34,135 nt of DNA, from positions 1-34,135 of the forward strand of contig DASQJL010000022.1 of NCBI GenBank assembly GCA_035631035.1. Direction: 5' to 3'. The first letter of the stretch is position 1. Each line of letters begins with the position of its first letter. Under the pieces are notes generated by a model. That model was given only the letters and a program-made list of their open reading frames with translations. It did not search any database and was not told the origin of the DNA. The translations under genes were made by a program, and so were the position numbers. The DNA is from Candidatus Binatia bacterium. Lineage in GTDB: Bacteria > Eisenbacteria > RBG-16-71-46 > SZUA-252. Positions 27,685 to 34,135 of this stretch are shown here, in pieces.

Positions 27685-29429
27685 TGCCCGCTGGATTCGC
27701 TGAGGATCCGCGCGCGGCGGATCCCGTGGAAGTTCATCCGATTGTGGAGGTGCTGCCGGCTCACGCCCAGGGCGCGCGCCGCTCGCGACACGTTCGACTC
27801 GCACTGCCGGAGCGCCTCGCGGATCGTCTCGGCCTCGACGGAGTCCAGCGTCTCCCGCAGCGAGTGCTGGCCGTCCCACCGCCGGGATACCGTCGCCCCC
27901 AGCCCGAACAGGGAGGGCTCGAGCGGCGCCCCTTCGTCGGCCAGCGCGACCGCGCGGGCCATGGCGTTCTCCAACTCCCGGACGTTGCCCGGCCACGGGT
28001 AGCGCAGGAGCAGCTCCCGCGACTCCACGGTGAGGCCGCGGGTCGCTTTCGACTGCTGCTTCGCGAAGAGGTCCAGGAAGTGCTGCGCGAGGAGAAGGAT
28101 GTCCTCGCCGCGCTCGCGGAGCGGCGGCGATTCGATCGGCACCACGTTCAAGCGGTAGAAGAGATCCTGGCGGAAGCGCCCGCCGTCCACCTCGGCGCGG
28201 AGGTCGCGGTTCGTGGCGGTGATCAGGCGGATGTCCACGCGGCGGCTGACCGTGTCGCCCACGCGCCGGATCTGCGAATCTTGGAGCACGCGGAGGAGCT
28301 TGACCTGAAGCGAAGCGGGCATCTCCCCCACCTCGTCGAGGAAGAGCGTTCCCTGGTCGGCCGCTTCGAACAGTCCGACGCGGTCCTCGTTCGCTCCCGT
28401 GAAGGCGCCCTTCTTGTAGCCGAACAGCTCGCTCTCGAGCAGGTTCTCCGGGAGCGCGCCGCAATTGACGGCGATGAAGTTCCGGTCCTTGCGCGGCCCG
28501 TGCAGATGGATCGCGCGCGCGACCAGCTCTTTCCCCGTCCCGGTCTCGCCGGTGACCAGAACCGAGACCTGGGTCGGGATCACCTTCTCCATCAGGTCCA
28601 CGACGCGCTGCATGCGGGGGCTCTTGCCGATCAGGAGTCCGTAGCGGACGTCCTCCTTGAGCGCGCGGCGGAGATTCAGATTCTCGATCTCGAGGCGGTT
28701 CTTGGAATCCTTCAGCGCCTCGTGGAGGCGCGCGTTCTCGAGCGCCACGGCGACCAGCGCGGCGAAGCCCTCGAGGAGGGCGATGTCCTCGGGCGTGAAC
28801 TCGTGCGCGATGGAGTGGGAGTCGATGTAGAGCACGCCGAGGACGCGTCCCGCGTTCGAGATCGGAAGCGCGACGACGGTGCGGAGCGAAAGCTCCCGCA
28901 CGCTCTTTCGATCCTGGAAGAGCGAGGAGCCCATCGCGTCGGGAACCCAGACGGTCTCGCGGCGGTGCGCGGCCTCTTCGGCGATCCCCCACGAGATCTG
29001 GAAGTCGTCGGAGGAGACCGTGGTCTCGTCCTTGCTGCGCGCGACCTCGAAGTGGAGCTTGCCGTCTTCCCGGCAGAGCATCAGGAATCCGCGATCCGCC
29101 CCGGCGACCTGCACCACCGCGTCCACGATGCGCACGAGGAGCTCGTTCAGATCGAGCGTGCTCGTGACGGTGCGGCTCGCGTGCAGCAGATGCTGCAGCC
29201 GGTCGAGATCGGAGGTGACCCGGGGTCGCGAAGGCGATCGCGGCTGGGTCAGGAGCTCCCGTTCCCACTGCGAGAGCCCGCGGCTCAGAGCTTCGAGGGG
29301 GTCGTTCTCGGGAAGGTTCGCGGGATGGCTCCCCAGGGGCCGCGAAAGCGGGTCCCCGAGGGGCTTGCCCAGGGGGTTCGACGAGGCGGCCGACTCGTTC
29401 TCGTGGAATGGATCGGTGTGTTGGGACAT
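27681..29429 (-). CDS. GAF-domain sigma-54-dependent activator
   Basis: A 582-residue enhancer-binding protein. The N-terminal 60 residues contain a repeated Pro-Leu-Gly motif (PLGKPLGDPLSRPLG, 19-33). A GAF sensor domain covers about 85-235 (LDLNELLVRIVDAVV ... RVLGVLYIDSHS). The AAA+ core has Walker A GETGTGK (294-300), intact GAFTGA (341-346) and Walker B TLFLDE (361-366), with RPDLFYRLN-type R-finger sequence as RQDLFYRLNVV. A Fis-type helix-turn-helix ends it (ESNVSRAARALGVSRQHLHNRMNFHGI). The layout recalls NifA and NorR, which sense small molecules or redox state through GAF. ATG 29429 has AAGGA upstream. The next gene overlaps the stop codon, and the membrane cassette follows, so it is likely part of the same unit. 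The signal is unknown. Confidence 0.94.
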   Translation of the reverse strand: MSQHTDPFHENESAASSNPLGKPLGDPLSRPLGSHPANLPENDPLEALSRGLSQWERELLTQPRSPSRPRVTSDLDRLQHLLHASRTVTSTLDLNELLVRIVDAVVQVAGADRGFLMLCREDGKLHFEVARSKDETTVSSDDFQISWGIAEEAAHRRETVWVPDAMGSSLFQDRKSVRELSLRTVVALPISNAGRVLGVLYIDSHSIAHEFTPEDIALLEGFAALVAVALENARLHEALKDSKNRLEIENLNLRRALKEDVRYGLLIGKSPRMQRVVDLMEKVIPTQVSVLVTGETGTGKELVARAIHLHGPRKDRNFIAVNCGALPENLLESELFGYKKGAFTGANEDRVGLFEAADQGTLFLDEVGEMPASLQVKLLRVLQDSQIRRVGDTVSRRVDIRLITATNRDLRAEVDGGRFRQDLFYRLNVVPIESPPLRERGEDILLLAQHFLDLFAKQQSKATRGLTVESRELLLRYPWPGNVRELENAMARAVALADEGAPLEPSLFGLGATVSRRWDGQHSLRETLDSVEAETIREALRQCESNVSRAARALGVSRQHLHNRMNFHGIRRARILSESSGQ

Positions 29430-29490
29430 CGCGTCCTTGCCTCACAGTGCCGGCGCGCCCTGCGCGTCGGAAGGTCCCGGTCGACGACGT

Positions 29491-29519
29491 AGAATACAAC
29501 TGTAAAACTAGATTGTCAA
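29491..29519 (-). promoter_or_regulatory. Strong sigma-70-like promoter of the activator/methyltransferase genes
   Basis: On the reverse strand TTGACA (29519-29514), 17-base spacer, TATTCT (29496-29491). Predicted start near 29484, about 55 bases before the ATG. The TGA inside TTGACA is the stop codon of the upstream phosphoglycosyltransferase gene. Local AT content stands out. Confidence 0.7.
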
Positions 29520-30541
29520 GTGTCGGAACGGGGGGTGGGACGCTTCCGTCTCAGGGAAACCCCGAAAATGGCGTATCCAAGCGCCAAAATTAGAACTGCG
29601 CCCACCGCGAGCGGAGCGCTTTTCAGGCTCCAGACGCCGATTCCGACGGCGGAAGTGACGGTCACCAGGAGTGAAATCAAGGCCACCGTCCCCCACCGTC
29701 CACAAATCCGACCAAGTCGGTGGGTGGTGTGGTCGGTGCTTCCCTCGGCGATGGGACGGCCCGTGACCAGGCGGTCGAAGACCACGAAGAGGACGTCGAA
29801 GAAGGGGTACGAAAGAATACAGAGAACCCCCGCCGCGTGGGGCACGGTGAGGGCGTCGTCCAGGGCCTGCAGCGCCAGGGTGGCCAGGACGAAGCCGAGC
29901 AGGTGGCTCCCCGCGTCGCCCAGAAAGATGCGCGCGGGCGGGGCGTTGTAGACAAAGAATCCGGCGCAGGCTCCCGCCAGCGCCCATCCGAGCGCGCGAT
30001 CCATTCCGGCCCCGAAGAGGAGCGACAGGGCGAGGAATCCGGCCGCCGAGATCGGAACGATCGCGGCGACGATGCCGTCCATCGCGTCGAGGAAGTTCAC
30101 CGCGTTGAGCAGGCCGACGACGCCGACGAGGGCGATCGCCGCCAGGAGCGGCTGCTGCGCGAGGAATCCGCCGCCGCGAGCGCCCCAGAGAATCAACGTG
30201 ACCGCGACCGCGATCTGCCCCGCGAGCTTCCCCATCGGCCGCATCGGCCGGCGATCGTCCACCAGCCCGAGCGCGAGCGAGAGCGCGGCTCCGAAGAGCA
30301 CTCCGGCGCGTGGCCATTCGATGTCGGCGTGGAGGAGGACGTTCCCGAGGACCATGCCCAGCGCGACCGCGAGGGCGACGGCCACGCCGCCGAGAAGCGG
30401 CGTCGGCTCGGGATGGTGCTTCCGCGGGTCGGGATGGTCGAGGTATCCGAGGGCGGGCGCGAGGCGACGGAAGAGCGGCGTGACGACGAGCGCCGCAACG
30501 AATGCGAGCGGGGCGACGAGCGGTGTCAGGTGCGACGTCAA
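29516..30541 (-). CDS. WecA/TagO/MraY-family undecaprenyl-phosphate sugar-1-phosphate transferase
   Basis: A 341-residue polytopic membrane enzyme with about ten helices. The cytoplasmic-loop motifs of the family are all visible: DHPDPRKHHPEPTPLLGG (35-52), the Mg-binding Asp pair LGLVDD (91-96), NFLDAMDGI (149-157), ARIFLGDAGSHLLGF (about 202-216) and HTTHRLG (about 274-280). It starts a surface glycan by adding a sugar-phosphate, probably GlcNAc-1-phosphate, to undecaprenyl phosphate. The short size and HxxHR-type motif favour WecA/TagO over MraY. The start is a TTG at 30541 with GAGGA about 10 bases upstream; no other start is available in frame before it. It is 48 bases after the GT4 gene. 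Confidence 0.92.
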   Translation of the reverse strand: MTSHLTPLVAPLAFVAALVVTPLFRRLAPALGYLDHPDPRKHHPEPTPLLGGVAVALAVALGMVLGNVLLHADIEWPRAGVLFGAALSLALGLVDDRRPMRPMGKLAGQIAVAVTLILWGARGGGFLAQQPLLAAIALVGVVGLLNAVNFLDAMDGIVAAIVPISAAGFLALSLLFGAGMDRALGWALAGACAGFFVYNAPPARIFLGDAGSHLLGFVLATLALQALDDALTVPHAAGVLCILSYPFFDVLFVVFDRLVTGRPIAEGSTDHTTHRLGRICGRWGTVALISLLVTVTSAVGIGVWSLKSAPLAVGAVLILALGYAIFGVSLRRKRPTPRSDT

Positions 30542-30589
30542 GCCGCGCGCGTCCTCAGGCGGGAGGCGGCGTCACGCGGAGCGCATCGC

Positions 30590-31819
30590 TCAGAGCGGGA
30601 GCGCCCGGATCGGTGTCGACGCCCGGCCCCCGCGGGCGCCGACGTCGCGCGCCGATTCGATCGCGAGCACCGAGGCGTCCCACGTGAAGCGGGCGCGCGC
30701 CCAGGCGCGGCCGAGACCGCCCAGCGCGGCCGCCGCCCCGGGATCGCGAAGGAGTGCGACGGCGTGCGCCGCGAGGGTGCCGGCATCCTCCCCGATGCGG
30801 AGGATCCCCTCGGGAACGGGCTCGAGGCCGGCCCGCACGGCCGGCGTGGTCACCACCGGCGTGCCGCTGGCCAGCGCCTGGACCACCTTGTTCTGAACGC
30901 CCGCGGCGAAGCGATGCGGCGCCACGAACAGCGTGGAGCGGGCGAGCTCGTCCTCGGGATCGTCCACGAATCCCAGCACCCGCACGCCGGGGACCCGCTC
31001 GGCCCACCCGCGCAGCGCGTCGGAGCCCTTCCCCGCGATCGCGAGCGTCGCCTCGGGCACTTCGGCCCGCACGCGGGGGAAGACCTCGTGCACCAGGAAC
31101 CGGACGGCGTCGCGATTGTGGAACACGTCGTGAAATCCGAGGAACAGGAGGCGCGCCCGCTCGCGCGCGGCGGGAGCGCGCAGCCGCTCGGGATGCATTC
31201 CGTTGGGAACGACCCGCACGCGAGCCTCGGGGGCGATGCGCGCGAGGTGGCGGGCCTCGGCCTGGCTGATCACCCAGCATTCGTGGAACCGGGGCGCCAC
31301 CCCCGCTTCGTAGTCGCGGATGCGCGGCCCCTCGACCTGATAGAGCCATCGGTCCATGCCGCGCCGGAACGGGAGCGAGCGCTCGATCCCCGCGGAGATG
31401 ACGTCGGTGAGATCGAGGATCCAGCGGGCGCGCCCGCGGCCCACGTGCGGCAGCGCGTAGGGCGCCATGCGGAAGAGGTGCGTCACGACGACGTGGGGTC
31501 GCACGCGGCGCATCGTCTCCTCCACGCGCTCCCGCATGCGCGCGGAGCGGTAGTACGCGGCCTGGAGCGGAAAGCGCCCGGGGATCGCCTGCGCCGCGCG
31601 CAGCCAGGAGAGGGGACGCGGGAGCGGCACCGTGTCCACGCTCCGGAGGGTTCGGCGCAGCGGGGCGAGATCGTCCTCGCTCTGGCGCCGCGTGTCGAAC
31701 GAAAGGAGGTGGACCGCATGCCCGGCTTCCGCCGCCGCGCGCATCATGTGATAGACGCGGAACCGGTCGCCTCCGACCGGCGGGTAGGGCATGCGCGACG
31801 TGAGGACGAGGACGCGCAT
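30590..31819 (-). CDS. GT4-type glycosyltransferase, resembling the exosortase-associated TIGR03087 group
   Basis: A 409-residue GT-B enzyme. It opens RVLVLTSRMPYPPVGGDRFR, which is like TIGR03087 proteins found with PEP-CTERM/exosortase systems. The C-terminal half has LFLGFHDVFHNRDAVRFLV, then ATLAIAGKG, VRVLGFVDDPEDELA and the donor-binding region FAAGVQNKVVQALASGTPVVTT with the family's usual Lys-Val-Leu/Val-x-Ala pattern. It likely extends the lipid-linked glycan begun by the enzyme downstream. ATG 31819 was chosen because the family starts there; the longer frame to 31909 has none of its features. There is no Shine-Dalgarno: an extended -10 sits 9 bases upstream. No exosortase gene is in the window, so that link is unproved. 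Confidence 0.88.
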   Translation of the reverse strand: MRVLVLTSRMPYPPVGGDRFRVYHMMRAAAEAGHAVHLLSFDTRRQSEDDLAPLRRTLRSVDTVPLPRPLSWLRAAQAIPGRFPLQAAYYRSARMRERVEETMRRVRPHVVVTHLFRMAPYALPHVGRGRARWILDLTDVISAGIERSLPFRRGMDRWLYQVEGPRIRDYEAGVAPRFHECWVISQAEARHLARIAPEARVRVVPNGMHPERLRAPAARERARLLFLGFHDVFHNRDAVRFLVHEVFPRVRAEVPEATLAIAGKGSDALRGWAERVPGVRVLGFVDDPEDELARSTLFVAPHRFAAGVQNKVVQALASGTPVVTTPAVRAGLEPVPEGILRIGEDAGTLAAHAVALLRDPGAAAALGGLGRAWARARFTWDASVLAIESARDVGARGGRASTPIRALPL

Positions 31820-31828
31820 AGAGGCCGC

Positions 31829-31837
31829 AGTATACCA
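31829..31837 (-). promoter_or_regulatory. Extended -10 promoter of the GT4 gene, leaderless geometry
   Basis: On the reverse strand TGGTATACT: an extended -10 (TG-N-TATACT). The hexamer ends 9 bases before the ATG at 31819, so the transcript would start within a few bases of the start codon. Confidence 0.55.
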
Positions 31838-31846
31838 CGCGTGAAA

Positions 31847-31875
31847 TTGACACCGGCACCGGCGTCCCCGAGACT
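31847..31875 (+). promoter_or_regulatory. Promoter of the Wzx-like gene, leaderless geometry
   Basis: TTGACA (31847-31852), 17-base spacer, GAGACT (31870-31875), then 8 bases to the ATG at 31884. The -35 is perfect, the -10 is weak (three of six). It shares the 64-base divergent spacer with the GT4 promoter. Confidence 0.45.
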
Positions 31876-31883
31876 CCGCCCCC

Positions 31884-33269
31884 ATGCCCGGGACCGAGCG
31901 GCTCGCCACGTGGAGCAGGCGCTTCCAGCGCTTCGCATGGGGCGCGGGACCCGCGTTGATCTACGCACCCCTCGGCGTCCTGCGCAACAAGTGGCTCGCC
32001 TCGACCCTGTCCGCGCCCGGCCTCGGCGTTCTCGCCCAGGTCCTCGCGGCCATGAACTGGCTGGGACAGGCCGCCGGGCTGGGGCTGGGCCTGCCGGTCA
32101 CGCGGCTGGTCGGCGCGGCACGGGCCGCCGACGACAGCGCGCGCGAGCGCGCGGTGATGCGCACGGCGCTCCGGCTCGCGCTCGGAACGTCGTGCCTCAT
32201 CGCGGCGCTGGTCCTGATCGCCGCTCCGGTCCTCGCGCGCGCCCTGCTGGGCTCCTCCGCCTACGCCCCGCTCTTCCGCATCGCCTCGATCGGGATCATC
32301 GGGCTCGCCGGCGCGGGAACGCTCCTCGCGCTCTTCGCGGGCCGCGGCGACGTCCGCCCGCCGATCACGATCGCGGTCCTCGGCGCCGTGCCCGCGACGG
32401 TGCTGACCTTTCTCCTGGTCCCCCGGTGGGGACTCGCGGGCGCGATGATCGCGGCCGCCGTTCTCTACCCGGCGGGTGCCCTCGCCGCCATCGCCGTCCA
32501 CCGCCGCCGGTACCGGACCGCGCTCTTCGGCGGGCTGTCCGGGGAGCGGGGCGAGCCGGCGTGGGCGATGGCGCGGGTCGGCGCCGCGGGGCTGGCGCTC
32601 GGGCTGCTCGATCAGGGCGTTCTCCTCGTGCTCCGGGCGCATTACGTGCGCACCTACGGCGCCGCCGCGAACGGCTTCCTGCAGGCCGCCCTCGCGCTGA
32701 GCCAGCTGAGCGGGTCGCTCTTCTACACCTATCTCGCGAGCTATGCCTTCGGCACGCTGAGCGCCGCGGTCGCCGCGGCGGGACCCGGCCCGGCCGGCGC
32801 CGCCGCGGCCGGCGCCGACACGCGGCGGCAGGGCCCCGCCATCTTCCTCCTCGCGGCACTCCTCTTCGGAACCGGCATGTTGATCTCCACGCCTCTGCTC
32901 CGGCTCCTCTTCTCGCACCGGTTCGATCCCGCACGACCCCTCATGGCCTGGGCACTGCTCGGCGAGTATGGCCGCGTCGGCATGCAGGTCCTCCTGCTCG
33001 GCGCGCTGCCGGTCGGCGGCCTGCGCCTCTACGCGCCGATCGCGATCGCGTTTCCGACCGCGTTCGCCGCGAGCTACGCCGTCTTCACCGCGACCGGATC
33101 CGGCACGCTGAGCCTGCCCCGCGCCTACGCCGCGGCCGGCCTAGTCGCCGTGATCGCCGCCGCGGCGATCATGAGCCGCCGCGGCGTGACCCTCGGGGTC
33201 CGCGAGGCCCTGGCCCTCGCCGGCGGCGCGCTCCTGCTCGCCGGGGTCGCGAGCCGCGTGCTCCGGTAG
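31884..33269 (+). CDS. Wzx-like polysaccharide flippase (MOP superfamily)
   Basis: A 461-residue protein with about 12 hydrophobic segments and basic loops, in the pattern of O-antigen/polysaccharide flippases. Features that fit are the amphipathic N-terminus followed by LIYAPLGVLRNKWLASTLSAPGLGVLAQV, and the central FLLVPRWGLAGAMIAAAVLYPAGALAAI, which matches the sixth-helix region of Wzx proteins. It would move lipid-linked glycan units across the inner membrane. A loop at about 295-318 is Ala/Gly/Pro-rich. No Shine-Dalgarno precedes the ATG, which is consistent with a leaderless mRNA. It diverges from the GT4/WecA-like pair and precedes another glycosyltransferase, so a surface-glycan locus is likely. 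Substrate unknown. Confidence 0.82.
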   Translation: MPGTERLATWSRRFQRFAWGAGPALIYAPLGVLRNKWLASTLSAPGLGVLAQVLAAMNWLGQAAGLGLGLPVTRLVGAARAADDSARERAVMRTALRLALGTSCLIAALVLIAAPVLARALLGSSAYAPLFRIASIGIIGLAGAGTLLALFAGRGDVRPPITIAVLGAVPATVLTFLLVPRWGLAGAMIAAAVLYPAGALAAIAVHRRRYRTALFGGLSGERGEPAWAMARVGAAGLALGLLDQGVLLVLRAHYVRTYGAAANGFLQAALALSQLSGSLFYTYLASYAFGTLSAAVAAAGPGPAGAAAAGADTRRQGPAIFLLAALLFGTGMLISTPLLRLLFSHRFDPARPLMAWALLGEYGRVGMQVLLLGALPVGGLRLYAPIAIAFPTAFAASYAVFTATGSGTLSLPRAYAAAGLVAVIAAAAIMSRRGVTLGVREALALAGGALLLAGVASRVLR

Positions 33270-33272
33270 CGG

Positions 33273-33278
33273 TATACT
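33273..33278 (+). promoter_or_regulatory. -10 box of the last glycosyltransferase gene
   Basis: TATACT lies four bases after the flippase stop and 8 bases before a TTG start. The same GGTATACT string precedes the GT4 gene with nearly the same spacing to its start. No convincing -35 was found. Confidence 0.4.
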
Positions 33279-33286
33279 CGGCCGGC

Positions 33287-34135
33287 TTGGACGATCCCGG
33301 TTCGAGAACACGCCCGACGGTGCCGCGAGGGCCCGCGCTCGAGCGCGCGGCCCGTCTCGTTCGGCGCGCCCGCGCGCGCCTCTTCGGCTCGGGCCTCGCG
33401 CGCGACGTGAACGGCGGGTGGCGGCCCGCCGCCGGCCGGCCCGCCCGCCGGGCGCTCCTGCTGCACGTGGTCGAGCTGTTCCGCTCGAAGCCGGGGCGCC
33501 ATGCGCACCAGAACGTGGGCCAGGTGCACGAGCTGTCCCGCGCGCTCGCCGAGCGCGGCTTCGCTCTGGACGTGGCGGACTGGTTCGAGCGGCGACCCAT
33601 CCTCCGCGGCGCCTACGACCTGGTGATCGACCTCCACCCGCGGGAGCCGGCCCTGTACGACGCGCACCTCGCCCCAAACGCGATCCGGCTCTCCTACATC
33701 GGCGGCTGCAATCCATCGTGGAGCAATGCCGCCGAGCGCGAGCGCCTCGAGGCGCTGCGGGCGCGCCGCGGCGTTTCGCTCGAGCCACGGCGGCAGGTGC
33801 CCCCGTTTCCGGCCCGCCGGTTCGAGTCGTTCGACGCGATGCTCACGTTCGCCGGGCCGACGGCGATCCGCACCTTCGACGAGTTCCGCCTGCCGCCGGT
33901 GCACCGCCTGGTGAACAACGGCTACGAGGATCTCGTCCCGACCTCGCCCGACCGCCGCGACCCGCGCTGCTTCCTCTTCCTCGCCAGCCTGGGCCAGGTC
34001 CACAAGGGCCTCGACCTGCTCCTCGAGGTGTTCGCCGCCCGGCCCGCGCTCACCCTGATCGTGCTCTCGCGCTTCCGCCAGGAGCCCGACTTCGTCGACG
34101 CCTATCGCCGCGAGCTCTTCGAATCGGCCAACATC
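33287..34135 (+). CDS. Glycosyltransferase, probable GT4/GT-B type, partial
   Basis: An open frame of 283 codons runs to the window edge. Start is TTG 33287 (8 bases after a -10 box) or GTG 33320; neither has a Shine-Dalgarno. The first 45 residues are Arg-rich. Then come ALLLHVVELFRSKPGRHAHQN, YDLVIDLHPREPALYDAHL, LSYIGGCNPSWSNAAERERLEALR and later RLVNNGYEDLVPTS followed by RCFLFLASLGQVHKGLDLLLEVF. This last part matches the hinge and first strand of the donor-binding half of GT-B enzymes (a GxxxxHKGLDLLLEVF-type pattern). The donor-binding motif EX7E would lie beyond the edge. It follows the flippase by 17 bases, so it belongs to the surface-glycan locus. The specific sugar is unknown. Confidence 0.78.
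   Translation, partial: MDDPGSRTRPTVPRGPALERAARLVRRARARLFGSGLARDVNGGWRPAAGRPARRALLLHVVELFRSKPGRHAHQNVGQVHELSRALAERGFALDVADWFERRPILRGAYDLVIDLHPREPALYDAHLAPNAIRLSYIGGCNPSWSNAAERERLEALRARRGVSLEPRRQVPPFPARRFESFDAMLTFAGPTAIRTFDEFRLPPVHRLVNNGYEDLVPTSPDRRDPRCFLFLASLGQVHKGLDLLLEVFAARPALTLIVLSRFRQEPDFVDAYRRELFESANI

Noticed and set aside
25210-28002. A 930-codon plus-strand open frame opposite the membrane cassette and methyltransferase
   Set aside because: Antisense shadow without any recognisable domain.
26626-29499. A 957-codon minus-strand frame suggesting a fusion in front of the methyltransferase
   Set aside because: The first 600 codons read the sigma-54 activator in a wrong frame; only the last 352 residues are family-like. 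The GTG at 27684 explains the gene.

Overview
The window is very GC-rich (roughly 70% by eye) and densely coded, with no gene-free stretch longer than about 200 bases. No rRNA, tRNA, CRISPR array, insertion sequence or phage gene was seen. The cell is probably Gram-negative: there is a family 9 (heptosyltransferase-type) glycosyltransferase, a lipoprotein followed by a predicted outer-membrane barrel, and three sigma-54 activators. An uncultured high-GC lineage such as Candidatus Eisenbacteria, or a neighbouring FCB or myxobacterial-type group, would fit. That placement is inference from gene style, not from a marker gene.

Layout, left to right. (1) 1-3813, minus strand: an operon with ECF sigma factor, zinc-finger anti-sigma factor, GT9 glycosyltransferase and a HEAT-repeat/cyclophilin protein cut by the left edge. 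(2) 3918-7666, minus: a three-PAS hybrid histidine kinase overlapping a sigma-54 activator with a degenerate receiver domain. (3) 7717-12189, minus: a stress block of sigma-54 activator, small heat-shock protein, dnaK and msrA. The hsp20 gene is preceded by a good -24/-12 (sigma-54) promoter and by dyads, directly downstream of the activator gene. (4) 12216-16988: a glycan block with a GT-C membrane glycosyltransferase (+), a processive family 2 glycosyltransferase (-) and a GH15-like hydrolase (+). (5) 16959-19356, minus: a lipoprotein and an outer-membrane barrel. (6) 19500-22992, plus: a membrane histidine kinase, a single-domain response regulator, and a receiver fused to a kinase dimerisation domain with no ATPase domain. 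(7) 22971-29519, minus: a GAF-type sigma-54 activator, a methyltransferase, and then four tightly spaced membrane proteins of unknown function. (8) 29516-34135: surface-glycan genes, with a WecA/TagO-type phosphoglycosyltransferase and a GT4 on minus, and a Wzx-like flippase and a glycosyltransferase cut by the right edge on plus.

Two themes recur. Signalling is dense: three sigma-54 activators, an ECF sigma/anti-sigma pair, two histidine kinases and two separate receiver proteins in 34 kb. The DNA is also compact: start/stop overlaps, three convergent gene pairs whose coding ends overlap, -35 boxes whose TTGACA contains the TGA stop of the gene upstream, and several genes whose -10 box sits only 7-9 bases before the start codon with no Shine-Dalgarno, as in leaderless transcripts.

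The best candidates for undescribed biology are the sigma-54-controlled hsp20 region (10850-11052) and the four-gene membrane cassette (22971-26592) placed behind its own activator and methyltransferase.
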